Shown: positions 6,164 through 6,964 of the stretch, piece by piece
How positions within the stretch are numbered: the first letter of the stretch is position 1
Layout of the letters: each line of letters opens with the position of its first letter
Assembly: GCA_029858545.1 (NCBI GenBank)
Contig: JAOUFA010000190.1
Location: forward strand, 1-6,964
Source: Betaproteobacteria bacterium
GTDB taxonomy: Bacteria > Pseudomonadota > Gammaproteobacteria > Burkholderiales > SG8-39
Direction of reading: 5' to 3'
Length of the DNA stretch: 6,964 nucleotides
Notes under the pieces: model-generated
The model's input: only the letters and a program-made list of their open reading frames with translations
Told to the model about the DNA's origin: nothing
Database searches by the model: none
Made by a program: the position numbers and the translations under genes

Positions 6164-6249
6164 GGTTTGGTTCTTCCCAATCTCCCCATTTTGATCATTT
6201 GCGCTTTGCGCAAATGATCAAAATGGGGAGACCTATATAAACCCAAACC
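6164..6249. repeat. Large perfect inverted repeat (24-bp arms, TTT loop) with outer 7-bp arms
   Basis: The core at 6181-6231 is a perfect palindrome: arm 6181-6204 (begins TCTCCCCATTTTG), loop TTT (6205-6207), and exact complement 6208-6231 (ends AAAATGGGGAGA). Beyond unpaired stretches of 10 and 11 nt, GGTTTGG (6164-6170) pairs with CCAAACC (6243-6249), giving an outer arm on the same axis. Each arm contains TGATCA, and the tip reads TTTGCGC twice in tandem (6198-6211). The element lies between the convergent FAH-family gene and zapE, where a bidirectional terminator would be expected. However, neither strand has a T-run after the stem (plus strand: CCTATATAAACC; minus strand: TTGGGAAGAACC). 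The structure is AT-rich in the middle of the stem, unlike its surroundings. Possible roles are transcript 3'-end protection, a dispersed REP-like or miniature mobile element, or a protein-binding site. Confidence 0.9.
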
Positions 6250-6302
6250 TCCGCCGCCGATCGTTTCGGCGAGTGCTTGCGCGTCCGAATGAAAAAGCTC
6301 TC

Positions 6303-6964
6303 CTACTCCTCCCGCCTCACACTCGCCAAATACTCCCGCGACTGCATCTCGATCAGCCGGCTCTCGGTGCGCGCGAACTCGGCACTGTTCGCCCCCTCCA
6401 CGTAGAGCTCGTTCGGTGCCGCCTCGGCCGAAACCGCGAGCTTCACACGCGCGTCGTAGAACACGTCGACCAGCCAGGTGAAGCGCCGCGCGGCATCGGC
6501 GTTCTTGGGCGACATGCGCGGCACCCCAGAAAGCAGCACGGTGTGGAACCGCTTGGTGAGGTCGACATAGTCCGCGTAGGAACGCGGGCCGCCGCACAGC
6601 ACGGAGAAATCGAACCAGACCAGGCCGCCGGCGCGTTTGCGATAGGGAATGCGTCGGCCCTCGACGTCAAGCGGATGATGCTCGGCCTCGACATCGGCCA
6701 CCTCGTCAAAGATCCGTGCGAGTTCCCTTTCGCTCGCCGGACCGAGCGGTGCGTGATAGACCTTCAGCCCCTCCAGTTTGAGACGACGGTAGTCGGTGCC
6801 GTTATCCACTTCCAGCACGTCTAGCCGCTCCTTCAGAAGGTCGATCGCCGGATGCAGGCGCTCGCGGTGCAGGCCGTTGGGGTAGAGCCGGTCGGGGTGG
6901 TAGTTGCTCGTCATCACGAACTCGACGCCGCGGTCCATCGTCTGAGCGAGGAAACGCCCGAGGA
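6303..6964 (-). CDS. zapE: Cell division protein ZapE / AFG1-like ATPase, C-terminal part (5' end outside window)
   Basis: The frame is open to the right edge and stops at TAG 6303-6305, giving about 220 C-terminal residues. The visible start, LGRFLAQTMDRGVEFVMTSNYHPDRLYPNGLHRERLHPAI in order, covers the sensor-1 TSN strand and the Arg-rich GLHRERLHPAI segment typical of the AFG1/ZapE AAA+ family. The Walker A and B motifs would lie outside the window. Further family landmarks are TDYRRLK, WFDFSVLCGGPRSYADYVDLTKRFHTVLLSGVP (a long conserved block, in order) and RRFTWLVDVFYDARVKL. In Escherichia coli, ZapE is an ATPase that associates with FtsZ during division; mitochondrial AFG1 relatives act in protein quality control. 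Its promoter and neighbours upstream are not visible. The C-terminal tail ends REYLASVRREE, which is normal for the family. Confidence 0.92.
   Translation of the reverse strand, partial: LGRFLAQTMDRGVEFVMTSNYHPDRLYPNGLHRERLHPAIDLLKERLDVLEVDNGTDYRRLKLEGLKVYHAPLGPASERELARIFDEVADVEAEHHPLDVEGRRIPYRKRAGGLVWFDFSVLCGGPRSYADYVDLTKRFHTVLLSGVPRMSPKNADAARRFTWLVDVFYDARVKLAVSAEAAPNELYVEGANSAEFARTESRLIEMQSREYLASVRREE

Noticed and set aside
6255..6271. Small hairpin CGCCG-ATCGTTT-CGGCG between the large palindrome and zapE.
   Set aside because: The stem is 5 bp and no T-tract follows it on either strand, so it is not a credible terminator.

Overview
The window is GC-rich, tightly packed chromosomal DNA. 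Protein similarity and gene content (PrpE, AcuI, ZapE, a BamE-like lipoprotein) suggest a betaproteobacterium, probably Burkholderiales or a relative. This placement rests on recognising protein families by eye, not on a marker gene. No RNA gene, insertion sequence, CRISPR array or phage gene was seen.

Layout from left to right: the 3' end of a major facilitator transporter (+, 3-308) converges on a small BamE/SmpA-like lipoprotein (-, 363-701). A 238-nt intergenic stretch follows, holding a TTGACA box directly abutting a perfect 15-bp palindrome. It precedes an unrecognised two-helix membrane protein with a coiled coil and four cysteines (+, 940-1671). Next, read from right to left, is a probable three-gene minus-strand operon: acuI (acrylyl-CoA reductase, 5212-4220), prpE (propionyl-CoA synthetase, 4162-2264) and a GlcG/HbpS-type small protein (PF03928 family, 2258-1851). 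A fumarylacetoacetate-hydrolase-family enzyme (+, 5344-6111) is divergent from acuI across about 130 nt. The window ends with the C-terminal part of the ZapE/AFG1 ATPase (-, 6303-6964, cut by the window edge).

The metabolic core makes sense as a unit. AcuI reduces acrylyl-CoA to propionyl-CoA with NADPH, and PrpE activates free propionate to propionyl-CoA, so both enzymes converge on one product. The genes that would consume it (methylcitrate cycle or methylmalonyl-CoA route) are not in the window. The PF03928 protein starts 5 nt after the prpE stop, with its ribosome binding site inside prpE, so it is probably translationally coupled. Its role is unknown.

The most striking non-coding structure lies between the convergent FAH-family gene and zapE. 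It is a perfect 24-bp inverted repeat around a TTT loop (6181-6231), with a further 7-bp pair of outer arms (6164-6170 and 6243-6249). No T-tract follows it on either strand, so it is not a textbook intrinsic terminator. It could be a dispersed palindromic repeat. The second regulatory candidate is the palindrome at 881-895.
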